A stretch of DNA of 41,383 bases, from positions 1 through 41,383 of the forward strand of contig PVBG01000037.1 of the NCBI GenBank assembly GCA_002968845.1, given 5' to 3'. The stretch's first letter is position 1, and each line of letters opens with the position of its first letter. Below the pieces are notes generated by a model that saw only the letters and a program-made list of their open reading frames with translations, was not told the DNA's origin and did not search any database. Positions 7,579 to 16,705 of the stretch are shown piece after piece. This DNA is from Neorhizobium tomejilense (GTDB lineage Bacteria; Pseudomonadota; Alphaproteobacteria; Rhizobiales; Rhizobiaceae). The translations under genes and the position numbers were made by a program.

Positions 7579-9402
7579 TCAGGCGATTTTCGCCTTGCCG
7601 AAGCGCTTGCGGTCGTTGGCGTCGAGATAGGTCTTGCGCAGCCGGATGTTCTTCGGCGTCACTTCCATCAGCTCGTCGTCCTGGATCCAGGACAGCGCGC
7701 GGTCGAGCGTCATGCGGATCGGCGGGGTCAGCCTGACGGCTTCGTCCTTGCCGGCAGAACGGATGTTGGTCAGCTGCTTGCCCTTGAGGACATTGACCTC
7801 AAGGTCGTTGTCTCTGCTGTGAATGCCGATGATCATGCCCATATAGACCTTTTCGCCCGGCTCGATGATCATCGGGCCACGGTCTTCCAGATTGAACATC
7901 GCATAGGCAACGGCTTCGCCGGACTGGTTGGACAGGAGCACGCCGTTGGTGCGGCCACCGATCTCGCCCTTGTAGGGCTGATAGTCGTGGAACAGGCGGT
8001 TCATGATCGCCGTGCCGCGGGTATCGGTCAGCAGTTCCGACTGATAGCCGATCAGGCCGCGGGTCGGCGCGAAGAATACCAGGCGAACGCGGCTGCCGCC
8101 GGACGGACGCAGCTCGGCCATTTCGGCCTTGCGCTCGGACATCTTCTGCACGACGACGCCGGAATGCTCCTCATCGACGTCGATGACGACTTCCTCGATC
8201 GGCTCCATCAGCGTGCCGTCCTCGGACTTGTGCATGACGACGCGCGGACGCGACACGGCAAGCTCAAAACCTTCGCGGCGCATGGTTTCGATCAGGACGG
8301 CGAGCTGCAATTCGCCACGGCCGGAAACGTAGAACGAATCCTTGCCCTCGGCTTCCTCGATCTTCAGCGCGACATTGCCTTCGGCTTCCTTGAACAAGCG
8401 GTCTCGGATGACGCGGCTCGTCACCTTGTCGCCTTCGGTGCCGGCAAGCGGGCTGTCGTTGACGAGGAATGACATGGTAACGGTCGGCGGGTCGATCGGC
8501 TGTGCGTGCAGCGCCTCGGTGACCGAGGGATCGCAGAACGTGTCGGCGACGGTGCCCTTTGAGAGGCCGGCGATGGCGACGATGTCGCCCGCATGCGCTT
8601 CGTCGATCGGCGTACGCTCGATGCCGCGGAAGGCGAGGATCTTGGAGATACGGCCGGTTTCGACCGTCTTGCCGTCCTGGGACAGCACCTTGACGGGCTG
8701 GTTCGGCTTGATCGAGCCGGAATGGATACGGCCGGTGATGATGCGGCCGAGGAAGGGGTTGGCTTCGAGCAGCGTGCCGATCATGCGGAACGCGCCGTCT
8801 TCTTCGCCGACGCTCGGCTCGGGGACGTGCTTCAGGACCAGGTCGAGAAGCGGGGCGAGACCCTCATCCTTGGGGCCTTCGGGATTGACGTTCATCCAGC
8901 CATCGCGACCGGAACCGTAGAGGATCGGGAAATCGAGCTGTTCGTCGGTGGCGTCGAGATTGGCGAACAGGTCGAAGACTTCGTTGATGACTTCCTCGTG
9001 GCGGCCGTCCGGACGGTCGATCTTGTTGATCGCGACGATCGGGCGAAGGCCGACCTTCAGCGCCTTGCCGACCACGAACTTGGTCTGCGGCATCGGGCCT
9101 TCCGACGAGTCGACCAGAACGATCGCGCCGTCCACCATCGACAGGATGCGCTCGACTTCGCCGCCGAAGTCGGCGTGGCCGGGCGTATCGACGATGTTGA
9201 CGCGAACGCCCTTCCACTCGATCGAGGTCGCCTTGGCAAGGATGGTGATGCCACGTTCTTTTTCGAGATCGTTGCTGTCCATCATGCGCTCGGTGGTGCG
9301 CTGGTTGTCACGGAACGAGCCGGACTGCTTCAGGAGTTCGTCGACAAGAGTGGTCTTCCCATGGTCGACGTGTGCGATGATCGCGATATTTCGCATTTTC
9401 AT
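7579..9402 (-). CDS. typA: Translational GTPase TypA/BipA
   Basis: 607 residues. The GTPase motifs are complete: G1 AHVDHGKT (about residues 10-17), G3 DTPGH, and G4 NKID. Elongation-factor-like domains II, III and V and a BipA-specific C-terminal domain follow (ending in the LRKTYLDANDRKR region). TypA binds ribosomes and aids 50S assembly and growth under cold or other stress. The frame stays open about 100 codons further upstream, but that extension is not family sequence; MKMRNIAIIAH is the normal N terminus. The start could equally be the second Met at 9396. A strong terminator follows the gene. Confidence 0.97.
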   Translation of the reverse strand: MKMRNIAIIAHVDHGKTTLVDELLKQSGSFRDNQRTTERMMDSNDLEKERGITILAKATSIEWKGVRVNIVDTPGHADFGGEVERILSMVDGAIVLVDSSEGPMPQTKFVVGKALKVGLRPIVAINKIDRPDGRHEEVINEVFDLFANLDATDEQLDFPILYGSGRDGWMNVNPEGPKDEGLAPLLDLVLKHVPEPSVGEEDGAFRMIGTLLEANPFLGRIITGRIHSGSIKPNQPVKVLSQDGKTVETGRISKILAFRGIERTPIDEAHAGDIVAIAGLSKGTVADTFCDPSVTEALHAQPIDPPTVTMSFLVNDSPLAGTEGDKVTSRVIRDRLFKEAEGNVALKIEEAEGKDSFYVSGRGELQLAVLIETMRREGFELAVSRPRVVMHKSEDGTLMEPIEEVVIDVDEEHSGVVVQKMSERKAEMAELRPSGGSRVRLVFFAPTRGLIGYQSELLTDTRGTAIMNRLFHDYQPYKGEIGGRTNGVLLSNQSGEAVAYAMFNLEDRGPMIIEPGEKVYMGMIIGIHSRDNDLEVNVLKGKQLTNIRSAGKDEAVRLTPPIRMTLDRALSWIQDDELMEVTPKNIRLRKTYLDANDRKRFGKAKIA

Positions 9403-9464
9403 GTTTTGAATCTCTGAGCTCTTGGCGCGGCAACGGGAGGCGGCACCCAATTCGTTTTGCGGCC

Positions 9465-9605
9465 TCATACCCTGTTTTTCGCATTTGCGAAAGGGGTGAG
9501 CGCGATGATGGTTGATGGCTGTTTCGCCACCAGCCCGCTGCGCCTCAAGAGGGGGGCCAAGAGGAGCGGCAGGAAGGCGGTCGCCACGATTGCAATGAAG
9601 GCCAT
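9465..9605 (-). CDS. Possible small hydrophobic protein (46 residues), doubtful
   Basis: From ATG 9605 the frame encodes 46 residues starting MAFIAIVATAFLPLLLAPLL, a credible single membrane segment, then a short basic and polar tail. The frame is closed upstream by a TAG about 20 codons before the ATG; a GTG at 9611 is an alternative start. There is no good ribosome binding site. It lies between the M3 peptidase gene and typA on the same strand. It could be a real small membrane protein, the tail of a decayed gene, or chance. Nothing in it identifies a family. Confidence 0.2.
   Translation of the reverse strand: MAFIAIVATAFLPLLLAPLLRRSGLVAKQPSTIIALTPFANAKNRV
9477..9492. promoter_or_regulatory. 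Perfect palindrome upstream of typA, possible operator
   Basis: TTTCGCATTTGCGAAA forms 7-base arms with a 2-base centre, about 75-90 bases before the typA start. A weak promoter-like spacing (TTTCGC, 17 bases, TATGAG on the minus strand) overlaps it. No regulator can be named. Confidence 0.3.
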
Positions 9606-9757
9606 GGCCACGCCGAGCCAGATCGACCCCTCGCGCGACTGCCGCCAGATCGATGTTGCGATCCGGCGCTACGGTATTACGACCGCCGCATGACAGGCCG
9701 ATGATCGGCAAATCTTCGGCCCTGTTTTACTCCCGTAAGACCGGGATCGCAATGCGC

Positions 9758-11848
9758 TCAGGCGTCGCTGCCGGAAAGCTCCTCGACCATCGCCAGGCCC
9801 TTTTTCTTCAGCATCGCCTTCGGGTCCGGCAACTTTCCGCGGAACGCCTTGTAGGTCTCTTCCGGATCGATCGAGCCCCCGACGGAGTAGATGTTGTTCT
9901 TGAGCTTGCGCGCCATGACCGGATCGAAGGCGTTGCCGGTTTCCTCGAAGGCGGAGAAGGCGTCCGCGTCGAGCACCTCCGACCACATGTAGGAATAGTA
10001 GCCTGCCGAATAACCGTCGCCCGAAAACACGTGCTGGAAATGCGGCGTCGCGTGGCGCATGACGATCGAGGTCGGCATGCCGATCTCGTCGAGCACTTCC
10101 TTCTGCACCGCCATCGGATCGTCGACCGCTCCGCGGGTATGAAACGCCATGTCCACCAGCGCCGAGGAGGTGAATTCCACCGTCGCGAAACCGGCGTTGA
10201 AGGTGCGGGCCGCCAGCACCTTGTCGAGCAGCGCCTTCGGCATCGGCTTGCCGGTTTCGTAATGTACGGCATATTTCTCGAGGATTTCCGGCACGGTCAG
10301 CCAGTGCTCGTAAAGCTGCGACGGCAGTTCGACGAAATCGCGCGACACGCCGGTGCCGGAGACCGACGGATAGGTGACATCCGACAGCATGCCGTGCAGC
10401 GCGTGGCCGAATTCGTGGAACAGGGTGCGGGCGTCGTCGATCGACAACAAGGCCGGCTTGCCTTCGGCGGGCTTGGCGAAATTGCAGACGTTGTAGATGA
10501 TCGGCAGTTCGCCAGTCGCGCCGTTCTTCAGCGGCAGCTTATGCTGCGACTGCAGGGAGTTCATCCAGGCGCCGGAGCGCTTCGAGGACCGGGCGAAATA
10601 GTCGCCGAGGAACAGCGCCTTCAGAGAACCGTCCCTGTCGCGGATCTCGAACACCCGCACATCCGGATGGTATGCCGAAACACCCTTCACCTCGACCGCC
10701 TTGATGCCGAACAGGCGCTCGGCGACATCGAAGCAGGCCTCGATGATCTTTTCGAGCTGCAGATAGGGCTTTAGCTCGGTTTCGGAGAAATCGAAGGTCC
10801 GCTGCCGCAGCTTCTCGGCATAATACCGCCAGTCCCACGGCATGACCTCGTGGTTCTTGCCCTCCTCGGCGATCAGGCCGCCCAGGCTCGCCTCTTCCTC
10901 CAGCGCCTTGGAGCGCGCCTTGTCCCAGACCTGACGGAGCAGCGTGTTCACCGCATCGGACGTCTTCGCCATCGTGTTGTCGAGCTTGTAGGCCGCGAAA
11001 TTTTCGTATCCGAGCAGTTTTGCTTTTTCCGCCCGCAGCGCCAGCGTTTCGCGCACGATGCCGAGATTGTCGGTCTCGCCGCCGTTTTGTCCGCGCGCCG
11101 CCCAGGCCCTGAAAGCCTGTTCGCGCAGGTCCCGGCGGGTCGAGAAGGTGAGGAACGGCTCGATGATCGAGCGCGACAGCGTCACCATGTATCCGTCCGC
11201 CTCGCCGCGTTCGCGGGCCGCGGATGCCATGGCATCGCGCAGGAACGCCGGCAGGCCGTCGAGCTCGGCCTCCTCGGACAATTTCAGCGACCAGCTCTTC
11301 TCGTCGCCCAGCACGTTCTGGCCGAACTTGGCGCCAAGCCCGGCAAGCTTTTCGTTGATATCGGCAAGCCGCTCCTGCTCGGCCTTGGCAAGCTTGGCAC
11401 CGGCCTTGACGAAGCCCTTCCAGTGACGTTCCAGCACACGCTCTTCCTCGAGCGTCAGGCCCAGTTCCTTGCGATTGTCCCAGAGCGTATCGATGCGGGC
11501 AAACAGCGCCGCATTCATGCCGATCTTCGAATAATGGCGGGACATTTTTGGCGCGATCTCGCGCTCGAGTGCCTGAATATTCTCGTTGGTATGGGCGCCG
11601 GCCTTGCCCCAGAACAGCGCCGAAACGCGCGACAGGCCATCGCCTGCGGTCTCCAGGGCAGCGACCGTGTTGGTAAAGGTCGGCTCTTCCGGATTGTTGG
11701 CGATCGCATCGATCTCCGCTTCGTGGGCGGCAAGCGCTGCGTCGAAGCCGGGGGCGAAGTCCTCGTCCTTCACCTGATCGAAGCGCGGCAGGCCGTGATG
11801 ACCGTTCCAGTCCACCAGAGCGGGGTTCACCAGAAGATTAGAAGACAT
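9758..11848 (-). CDS. M3 family metallopeptidase (oligopeptidase A / Dcp-like)
   Basis: 696 residues, the normal length for this cytoplasmic oligopeptidase family. The zinc motif HEFGH is at residues 478-482, with Glu479 as catalytic base; the third ligand lies in the downstream ELPSQLYEHW segment. These enzymes degrade short peptides and signal-peptide fragments. Oligopeptidase A and peptidyl-dipeptidase Dcp share this fold, and I cannot separate them with certainty from sequence alone. It diverges from the unknown gene at 12037 across 188 bases. Confidence 0.92.
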   Translation of the reverse strand: MSSNLLVNPALVDWNGHHGLPRFDQVKDEDFAPGFDAALAAHEAEIDAIANNPEEPTFTNTVAALETAGDGLSRVSALFWGKAGAHTNENIQALEREIAPKMSRHYSKIGMNAALFARIDTLWDNRKELGLTLEEERVLERHWKGFVKAGAKLAKAEQERLADINEKLAGLGAKFGQNVLGDEKSWSLKLSEEAELDGLPAFLRDAMASAARERGEADGYMVTLSRSIIEPFLTFSTRRDLREQAFRAWAARGQNGGETDNLGIVRETLALRAEKAKLLGYENFAAYKLDNTMAKTSDAVNTLLRQVWDKARSKALEEEASLGGLIAEEGKNHEVMPWDWRYYAEKLRQRTFDFSETELKPYLQLEKIIEACFDVAERLFGIKAVEVKGVSAYHPDVRVFEIRDRDGSLKALFLGDYFARSSKRSGAWMNSLQSQHKLPLKNGATGELPIIYNVCNFAKPAEGKPALLSIDDARTLFHEFGHALHGMLSDVTYPSVSGTGVSRDFVELPSQLYEHWLTVPEILEKYAVHYETGKPMPKALLDKVLAARTFNAGFATVEFTSSALVDMAFHTRGAVDDPMAVQKEVLDEIGMPTSIVMRHATPHFQHVFSGDGYSAGYYSYMWSEVLDADAFSAFEETGNAFDPVMARKLKNNIYSVGGSIDPEETYKAFRGKLPDPKAMLKKKGLAMVEELSGSDA

Positions 11849-11956
11849 GAATATATTCCTTCATAACGATGCTTCGCCATTCATATAGGAGAAGGCGGCG
11901 GGAATGGGTATGCGCCCGTCCATTTTCGTTTTTCAGCAAGAAATCATACACAACAA

Positions 11957-11974
11957 TTAACGGTTATTAACCAT
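11957..11974 (+). promoter_or_regulatory. CtrA-like half sites (TTAA-N6-TTAACCAT)
   Basis: Two TTAA half sites at 11957 and 11967 are separated by six bases, one less than the CtrA consensus, but the second reads TTAACCAT, the strong half-site form. GGTTATTAACC here is also a palindrome. A TTGACG hexamer follows at 11975. The site lies 63-80 bases before the gene at 12037 and over 100 bases before the divergent peptidase gene. Binding is inferred. Confidence 0.3.
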
Positions 11975-12036
11975 TTGACGCAGTGCAGTAATCAAAGGTA
12001 CTTTTGGCGCAGTATCCGATGAAACAGGATATAGCC

Positions 12037-12459
12037 ATGGAAATCAGTTCCTTGCGCTGGTCTACCAACTTACTGCAAAGAGACCATTCTCGAAACAACA
12101 AGGTCGAGAAATCTTCCGAGCATGGAAGTCGGCAGAGCCAGATCACCTTTCAGGTGCCCGACTCGGATGAGTCGCCGATTGACTTTTCGGCGATCACCCC
12201 GCGCGATCTGCGCGCGCTCGCGCTTGAAAACTATCAGGCCGGCAAGATCGACCAGGACACATACATAACGCTGTCCGAAGAACTTCCAACACACGCCGTC
12301 GATGCTCAGGGACAGTTGATGGACCTGTCGCAGGTCACCGACGAGACCGGCTTCAACTTCCACGACTACTACCGCAACCAGCTTGAAATCGCCATGTCGC
12401 TCGGCGACACGTCCCGCGCCAACGTCCTTCGCGCGGTCATGGCTTTCATCGAAGTCTGA
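12037..12459 (+). CDS. Hypothetical protein, unknown function
   Basis: 140 residues; I do not recognise a named family. The N-terminal 45 residues are polar and basic (possibly disordered). The remaining part looks like a compact helical domain beginning ITPRDLRALALENYQAGKID and ending in NVLRAVMAFIEV. There is no signal peptide or membrane segment. I chose ATG 12037 because AGGA lies eight bases upstream; a TTG at 12004 and an ATG at 12019 in the same frame lack a ribosome site. It stands alone, is convergent with a LysE-type gene 28 bases away, and has CtrA-like half sites upstream. The clean frame and normal codon use support a real gene. Confidence 0.7.
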   Translation: MEISSLRWSTNLLQRDHSRNNKVEKSSEHGSRQSQITFQVPDSDESPIDFSAITPRDLRALALENYQAGKIDQDTYITLSEELPTHAVDAQGQLMDLSQVTDETGFNFHDYYRNQLEIAMSLGDTSRANVLRAVMAFIEV

Positions 12460-12487
12460 TCGGCCAAGCTTTAGCCGCGTCTCACCT

Positions 12488-13129
12488 TCAGGCCCGCCGA
12501 TAGCCGAACAGGCCCGGTGCCGAGTGCCAGAGCGCCTGCACCGCAAAGCCGATGAACAGCAGTCCGGAAAGCCGGACGATCACCCGCTCGTGTTTCCGAT
12601 AGAAACGCCGCACCACGCCGGCGCCGATAATCCCGATCAGCACCAGATCGGCTGTCAGGAACCCGATCAGCGACACGGCAAGAAGAAGCGGCAGCGCGCT
12701 GAAATCCAGTGCATCGGCTGAACTTGCAAGCAGCGCGGTGAACGTCGCTAGCGCCACCGGATATCCCTTGGGGTTCGTCAGGCCGAAGATCAGCCCGCGC
12801 CGCAGCGGCTTTTCGACCGTCACCAGCGCGCCGCCATCCTCCTTCGGCTTTGCCCGCAATGCGCTCCAACCGATCCAGCCGAGATAGAGCCCGCAGAAAA
12901 CCCCGAGTATGTCGAAGAGGGTGGTGCCGACCGTCTTGGCGCCGATGATCGCCACCAGCGCCAGTCCGGACCACAGGATGTCCCCCGCCAGATGGCCGCC
13001 CATGAAGAAGGCGCCGGCCGGCCTGCCTTGTCCGGCACCGATGCCGAGCAGCGCCAGGAATGCAGGCCCGGGAATGAGCGTATAGGCAAGCGCCGCGAAA
13101 AAGGCACCGGCAAGCAGCGATGATGACAT
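12488..13129 (-). CDS. LysE/RhtB family amino-acid exporter
   Basis: 213 residues with about six membrane segments. The family signature near the N terminus is visible as YTLIPGPAFLALLGIGAGQGRPAG (residues about 16-39, compare the usual PGP motif followed by GxxxG). The central NPKGYPVA motif is also typical. Members export amino acids or their derivatives; the substrate is unknown. It diverges from a MarR regulator gene across 114 bases, which suggests that regulator may control it. Confidence 0.88.
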   Translation of the reverse strand: MSSSLLAGAFFAALAYTLIPGPAFLALLGIGAGQGRPAGAFFMGGHLAGDILWSGLALVAIIGAKTVGTTLFDILGVFCGLYLGWIGWSALRAKPKEDGGALVTVEKPLRRGLIFGLTNPKGYPVALATFTALLASSADALDFSALPLLLAVSLIGFLTADLVLIGIIGAGVVRRFYRKHERVIVRLSGLLFIGFAVQALWHSAPGLFGYRRA

Positions 13130-13231
13130 GATGGTCTCCGTCGGAAGGCTGCGACAATCTCGCCTCCGGTTTTACCGGTGTCAATGCAACCAGAGCCCCC
13201 CTTTTCCGTTTGCCTCGCACCCGAAAGATAG

Positions 13232-13244
13232 TAAGCGTGCCTTA
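13232..13244. promoter_or_regulatory. Candidate MarR operator (TAAG-N5-CTTA)
   Basis: A short inverted repeat, TAAG-N5-CTTA, ends on the first base of the MarR-type gene's ATG, inside the 114-base divergent LysE/MarR region. MarR proteins often repress themselves by binding such palindromes over their own start. The match is short and could be chance. Confidence 0.3.
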
Positions 13245-13747
13245 TGAAATTCGACGACGAGGCAAAGGGTGCCGAAAAGCATATGGACATTCTGGGGTTC
13301 CTGATCGTCGACAGTGCCCGACTGCTGCGTGCCGCCTTCGAGCGCCGCATCGCCCAGGCAGGCCTGGGGTTGACACCCGGCGAAGCCCGCGCCCTGATCA
13401 ACATCGCGGCTCTCGACGGCAGCCGCCAGCTCGACATCGCCGCCCGCATGGGTGTCGAGCCGATGACGCTCTGCGCCTATCTCGACAAGCTGGAGGCGCT
13501 GGGGCTGGTCGAAAGGCAGCAATGCTCCGCCGACCGGCGCGCCAAGCGGATCAATCTCACGGAGACTTCCAGCGAGATGATCGGTTCGATCCGCAACGAA
13601 TTGAACGCCATTCTTGGCCAGGCGACCGAAGGCCTCAGCGAGGAAAACAACCGGATCCTGCGCGAGGCGCTGGCCCTGTTCAACGCCAACCTGCAGGCCG
13701 CCGTCCCTTCCGCCGCACTGCAGACTGCACCTGATGAAAGCCGATAA
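13244..13747 (+). CDS. MarR family transcriptional regulator
   Basis: 167 residues with the winged-helix core: a helix-turn-helix at about residues 62-85 (QLDIAARMGVEPMTLCAYLDKLE) followed by the wing LVERQQCSADRRAKRINLT, which contains the conserved DxRxxx basic stretch. MarR proteins usually repress adjacent efflux genes and release DNA on binding small ligands. Here the Bcr/CflA MFS gene follows directly, and a LysE exporter diverges, so both are likely targets. No good ribosome site precedes ATG 13244; ATG 13283 is a possible alternative start. Confidence 0.9.
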   Translation: MKFDDEAKGAEKHMDILGFLIVDSARLLRAAFERRIAQAGLGLTPGEARALINIAALDGSRQLDIAARMGVEPMTLCAYLDKLEALGLVERQQCSADRRAKRINLTETSSEMIGSIRNELNAILGQATEGLSEENNRILREALALFNANLQAAVPSAALQTAPDESR

Positions 13748-13748
13748 C

Positions 13749-14945
13749 ATGCCGCCTATCCCCGCTCGGATGAGCGAGCGCCGAACCACGATCATCGGCG
13801 CCCTCCTGACGGCAATCGGACCGATCTCCATGGCGATCTACACGCCGGCGATGCCGGAACTGGTGCGCGCCTTCGACACCACGGAAGCGGCGATCAAGAT
13901 GTCGCTGTCGCTCTATTTCGCAGGCTTTGCACTGGCGCAGCTGGTTGCAGGCCCCGTCTCCGACGCCTTCGGCCGCAAGACCGCTTCGCTGAGCTTCCTG
14001 CTTATCTATCTTGCCGGTTCGCTGCTTGCGGCCTTTGCTCCGACGGTCGAATGGGTGCTCGCCGGCCGCCTGATCCAGGGTATCGGCGCTTCGGTCGGCA
14101 TCACCGTGTCGCGCGCCATCGTGCGGGACCAGTTCAACGGCGGCGACGCGGCGCGGATCATCAACACGATGGGCATCATCCTGGCGATCGGGCCGTCCCT
14201 CGGTCCGACGATCGGCGGCCTTGCACTCGCCGCGTTCGGCTGGCGATCGGTATTCCTGCTGATGGTCGGCTTCGGCGCCCTGCTCGTTTTTCTCTCCACC
14301 GTCTGCCTCAAGGAGACGACCGTGCCGGATAGAAGCCGGCTGAAACCGCTGCGGCTCGTCCAGGCCTATGCGGAAATCGTCGCCTTGCCGCGCTTCCTGT
14401 TCACCGCGGTCGTTCTCGCCGGCGCCGTGGGCTCCATGTATGCCCAGGCGGCGGTGCTGCCGTTCATCCTGATCGAGAAGGTCGGGCTGACGCCGACCCA
14501 GTTCGGCCTGAGCATGCTGATGCAATCCGGCTTCTTCCTTATGGGTTCGGTCTGCCTGCGCGTCATCTCGAGATGGTTGCCGGCCGAACGCGCGCCCTTG
14601 GTCGGACTGATTCTCAGCGGTAGCGGAGGCCTCATCATGGCCATTTCGGTCCACTACCTGCCGCCGTCCTTTCTGTCGGTCATGGTGCCGGTTGCCATGT
14701 GCGCCTTCGGGATCGCCTTCGTGTCGCCCTACATGACCGCGGCGGGCCTCATCCCCTTCCCCCATATTGCCGGGTCCGCATCGGCAATGATGGGCTTCAT
14801 CCAGATGGGCGCCGGCTTCGTGGGCGGCGTCGCCGCCGCCTCGATCGGCTCGCCGCTGCCGGCCTTCGGCATCGTCATTCCCGCCATGCACCTGATCGCC
14901 GTGCTCGGTTACATTGGTTTCCGGATCGCCAGCCGCAGGGCATGA
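13749..14945 (+). CDS. Bcr/CflA family multidrug MFS transporter
   Basis: 398 residues with 12 predicted membrane segments. Motif A is present after segment 2 as GPVSDAFGRKTAS, and motif C-like sequence of drug/H+ antiporters lies in segment 5. The N-terminal sequence (AIGPISMAIYTPAMPEL) is typical of the Bcr/CflA group, which exports bicyclomycin, chloramphenicol or sulfonamides. It begins two bases after the MarR stop. An ATG at 13734 in the same frame would overlap the MarR gene; I chose 13749 because GAAAG lies at a better distance. Drug specificity is not readable. Confidence 0.88.
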   Translation: MPPIPARMSERRTTIIGALLTAIGPISMAIYTPAMPELVRAFDTTEAAIKMSLSLYFAGFALAQLVAGPVSDAFGRKTASLSFLLIYLAGSLLAAFAPTVEWVLAGRLIQGIGASVGITVSRAIVRDQFNGGDAARIINTMGIILAIGPSLGPTIGGLALAAFGWRSVFLLMVGFGALLVFLSTVCLKETTVPDRSRLKPLRLVQAYAEIVALPRFLFTAVVLAGAVGSMYAQAAVLPFILIEKVGLTPTQFGLSMLMQSGFFLMGSVCLRVISRWLPAERAPLVGLILSGSGGLIMAISVHYLPPSFLSVMVPVAMCAFGIAFVSPYMTAAGLIPFPHIAGSASAMMGFIQMGAGFVGGVAAASIGSPLPAFGIVIPAMHLIAVLGYIGFRIASRRA

Positions 14946-14976
14946 AAAAACCCGCCTCCCCTTTCGGGCAGGCGGG
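14945..14976 (-). terminator. Rho-independent terminator of argG
   Basis: On the minus strand a CCCGCCTGCCC/GGGGAGGCGGG stem (one mismatch) with a GAAA loop is followed by TTTTTT. It lies 25 bases past the argG stop and abuts the end of the convergent MFS gene. Confidence 0.8.
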
Positions 14977-15000
14977 CTTGGCTGATCGGGTTATGAGTAA

Positions 15001-16224
<1,224 letters not shown>

Positions 16225-16345
16225 GTCGATTTACGTCCGTCTGCGGGTGGAAGCGGTTGTTGAAACTGCCAAGTCAGGAATTGCGGCACTTTTAGCGAGT
16301 TTCCTGAGGCGCGCAAGAAAAACCGGGGATGGATTTCGGAAGCGA

Positions 16346-16600
16346 TTATCGGTCGCGGCCAATCTCCGCATGCCTCCCCCGCAGGAACTCCTCGAAATCG
16401 AACGGTTGCGGCTCACCGGAAGCCTCGCCCTCCTCGATGGCGGTGCGGATCGCTTCGAGGGATTCCTCTTCCCTCTGCTTCAGCAGGCGAAGCGCCTCTT
16501 CCACCACATCGCATACTGAACCGTAGCGCCCGGCATCCACTTTTCTCTGAACGAAGGCGGCCAATTCCTCATCCATCGTAATCGAGATGATCGTGCCCAT
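16346..16600 (-). CDS. ParD-like (CopG/RHH) antitoxin, no toxin partner
   Basis: 84 residues. The N-terminal 45 residues form a ribbon-helix-helix DNA-binding domain (MGTIISITMDEELAAFVQRK, then GRYGSVCDVVEEALRLL), and the tail GEPQPFDFEEFL is the conserved ParD segment that wraps around ParE. In ParDE modules the toxin gene parE overlaps or directly follows parD. Here the 121 bases downstream to the argG start contain no ParE-like sequence in any frame. It is therefore an orphan antitoxin. It may repress its own promoter, or the divergent SDR gene 105 bases away. It could alternatively pair with a distant ParE. Confidence 0.85.
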   Translation of the reverse strand: MGTIISITMDEELAAFVQRKVDAGRYGSVCDVVEEALRLLKQREEESLEAIRTAIEEGEASGEPQPFDFEEFLRGRHAEIGRDR

Positions 16601-16634
16601 CGGCTTCCCGCTCTCTTGTGACGCCCTTGTCATG

Positions 16635-16663
16635 TTGACAGGTTTTGATGAGGGTACCATATC
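16635..16663 (+). promoter_or_regulatory. Likely sigma-70 promoter of the SDR gene
   Basis: TTGACA at 16635 matches the -35 consensus exactly; a 17-base spacer leads to CATATC at 16658. It is 43 bases before the SDR start, in the divergent parD/SDR region. Confidence 0.5.
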
Positions 16664-16705
16664 CCGCCCGACCTTTGAACAGCAGCGCCCTAGAGGAGAT
16701 CTGCC

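Larger units (their letters stand above)
9403..9757. other. 355-base intergenic region upstream of typA
   Basis: No convincing gene fills this gap between the M3 peptidase stop and the typA start. It should hold the typA promoter. It contains a perfect short palindrome at 9477-9492 and, on the minus strand, one hydrophobic small reading frame (9465-9605); both are listed separately. I saw no terminator with a clear T run behind the peptidase gene. Confidence 0.6.

Noticed and set aside
7567..9417. Several long plus-strand frames opposite typA
   Set aside because: All mirror the TypA reading frame and carry no recognisable domain.
9403..9711. An N-terminal extension of about 100 residues on TypA
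   Set aside because: The frame is open but the residues are not family sequence, and the standard TypA N terminus begins at 9402.
16225..16345. A ParE toxin gene downstream of the ParD-like gene
   Set aside because: All minus-strand frames in these 121 bases were read; none shows the ParE pattern. The 61-codon frame here (16231-16416) overlaps the ParD gene in another frame and lacks family sequence.
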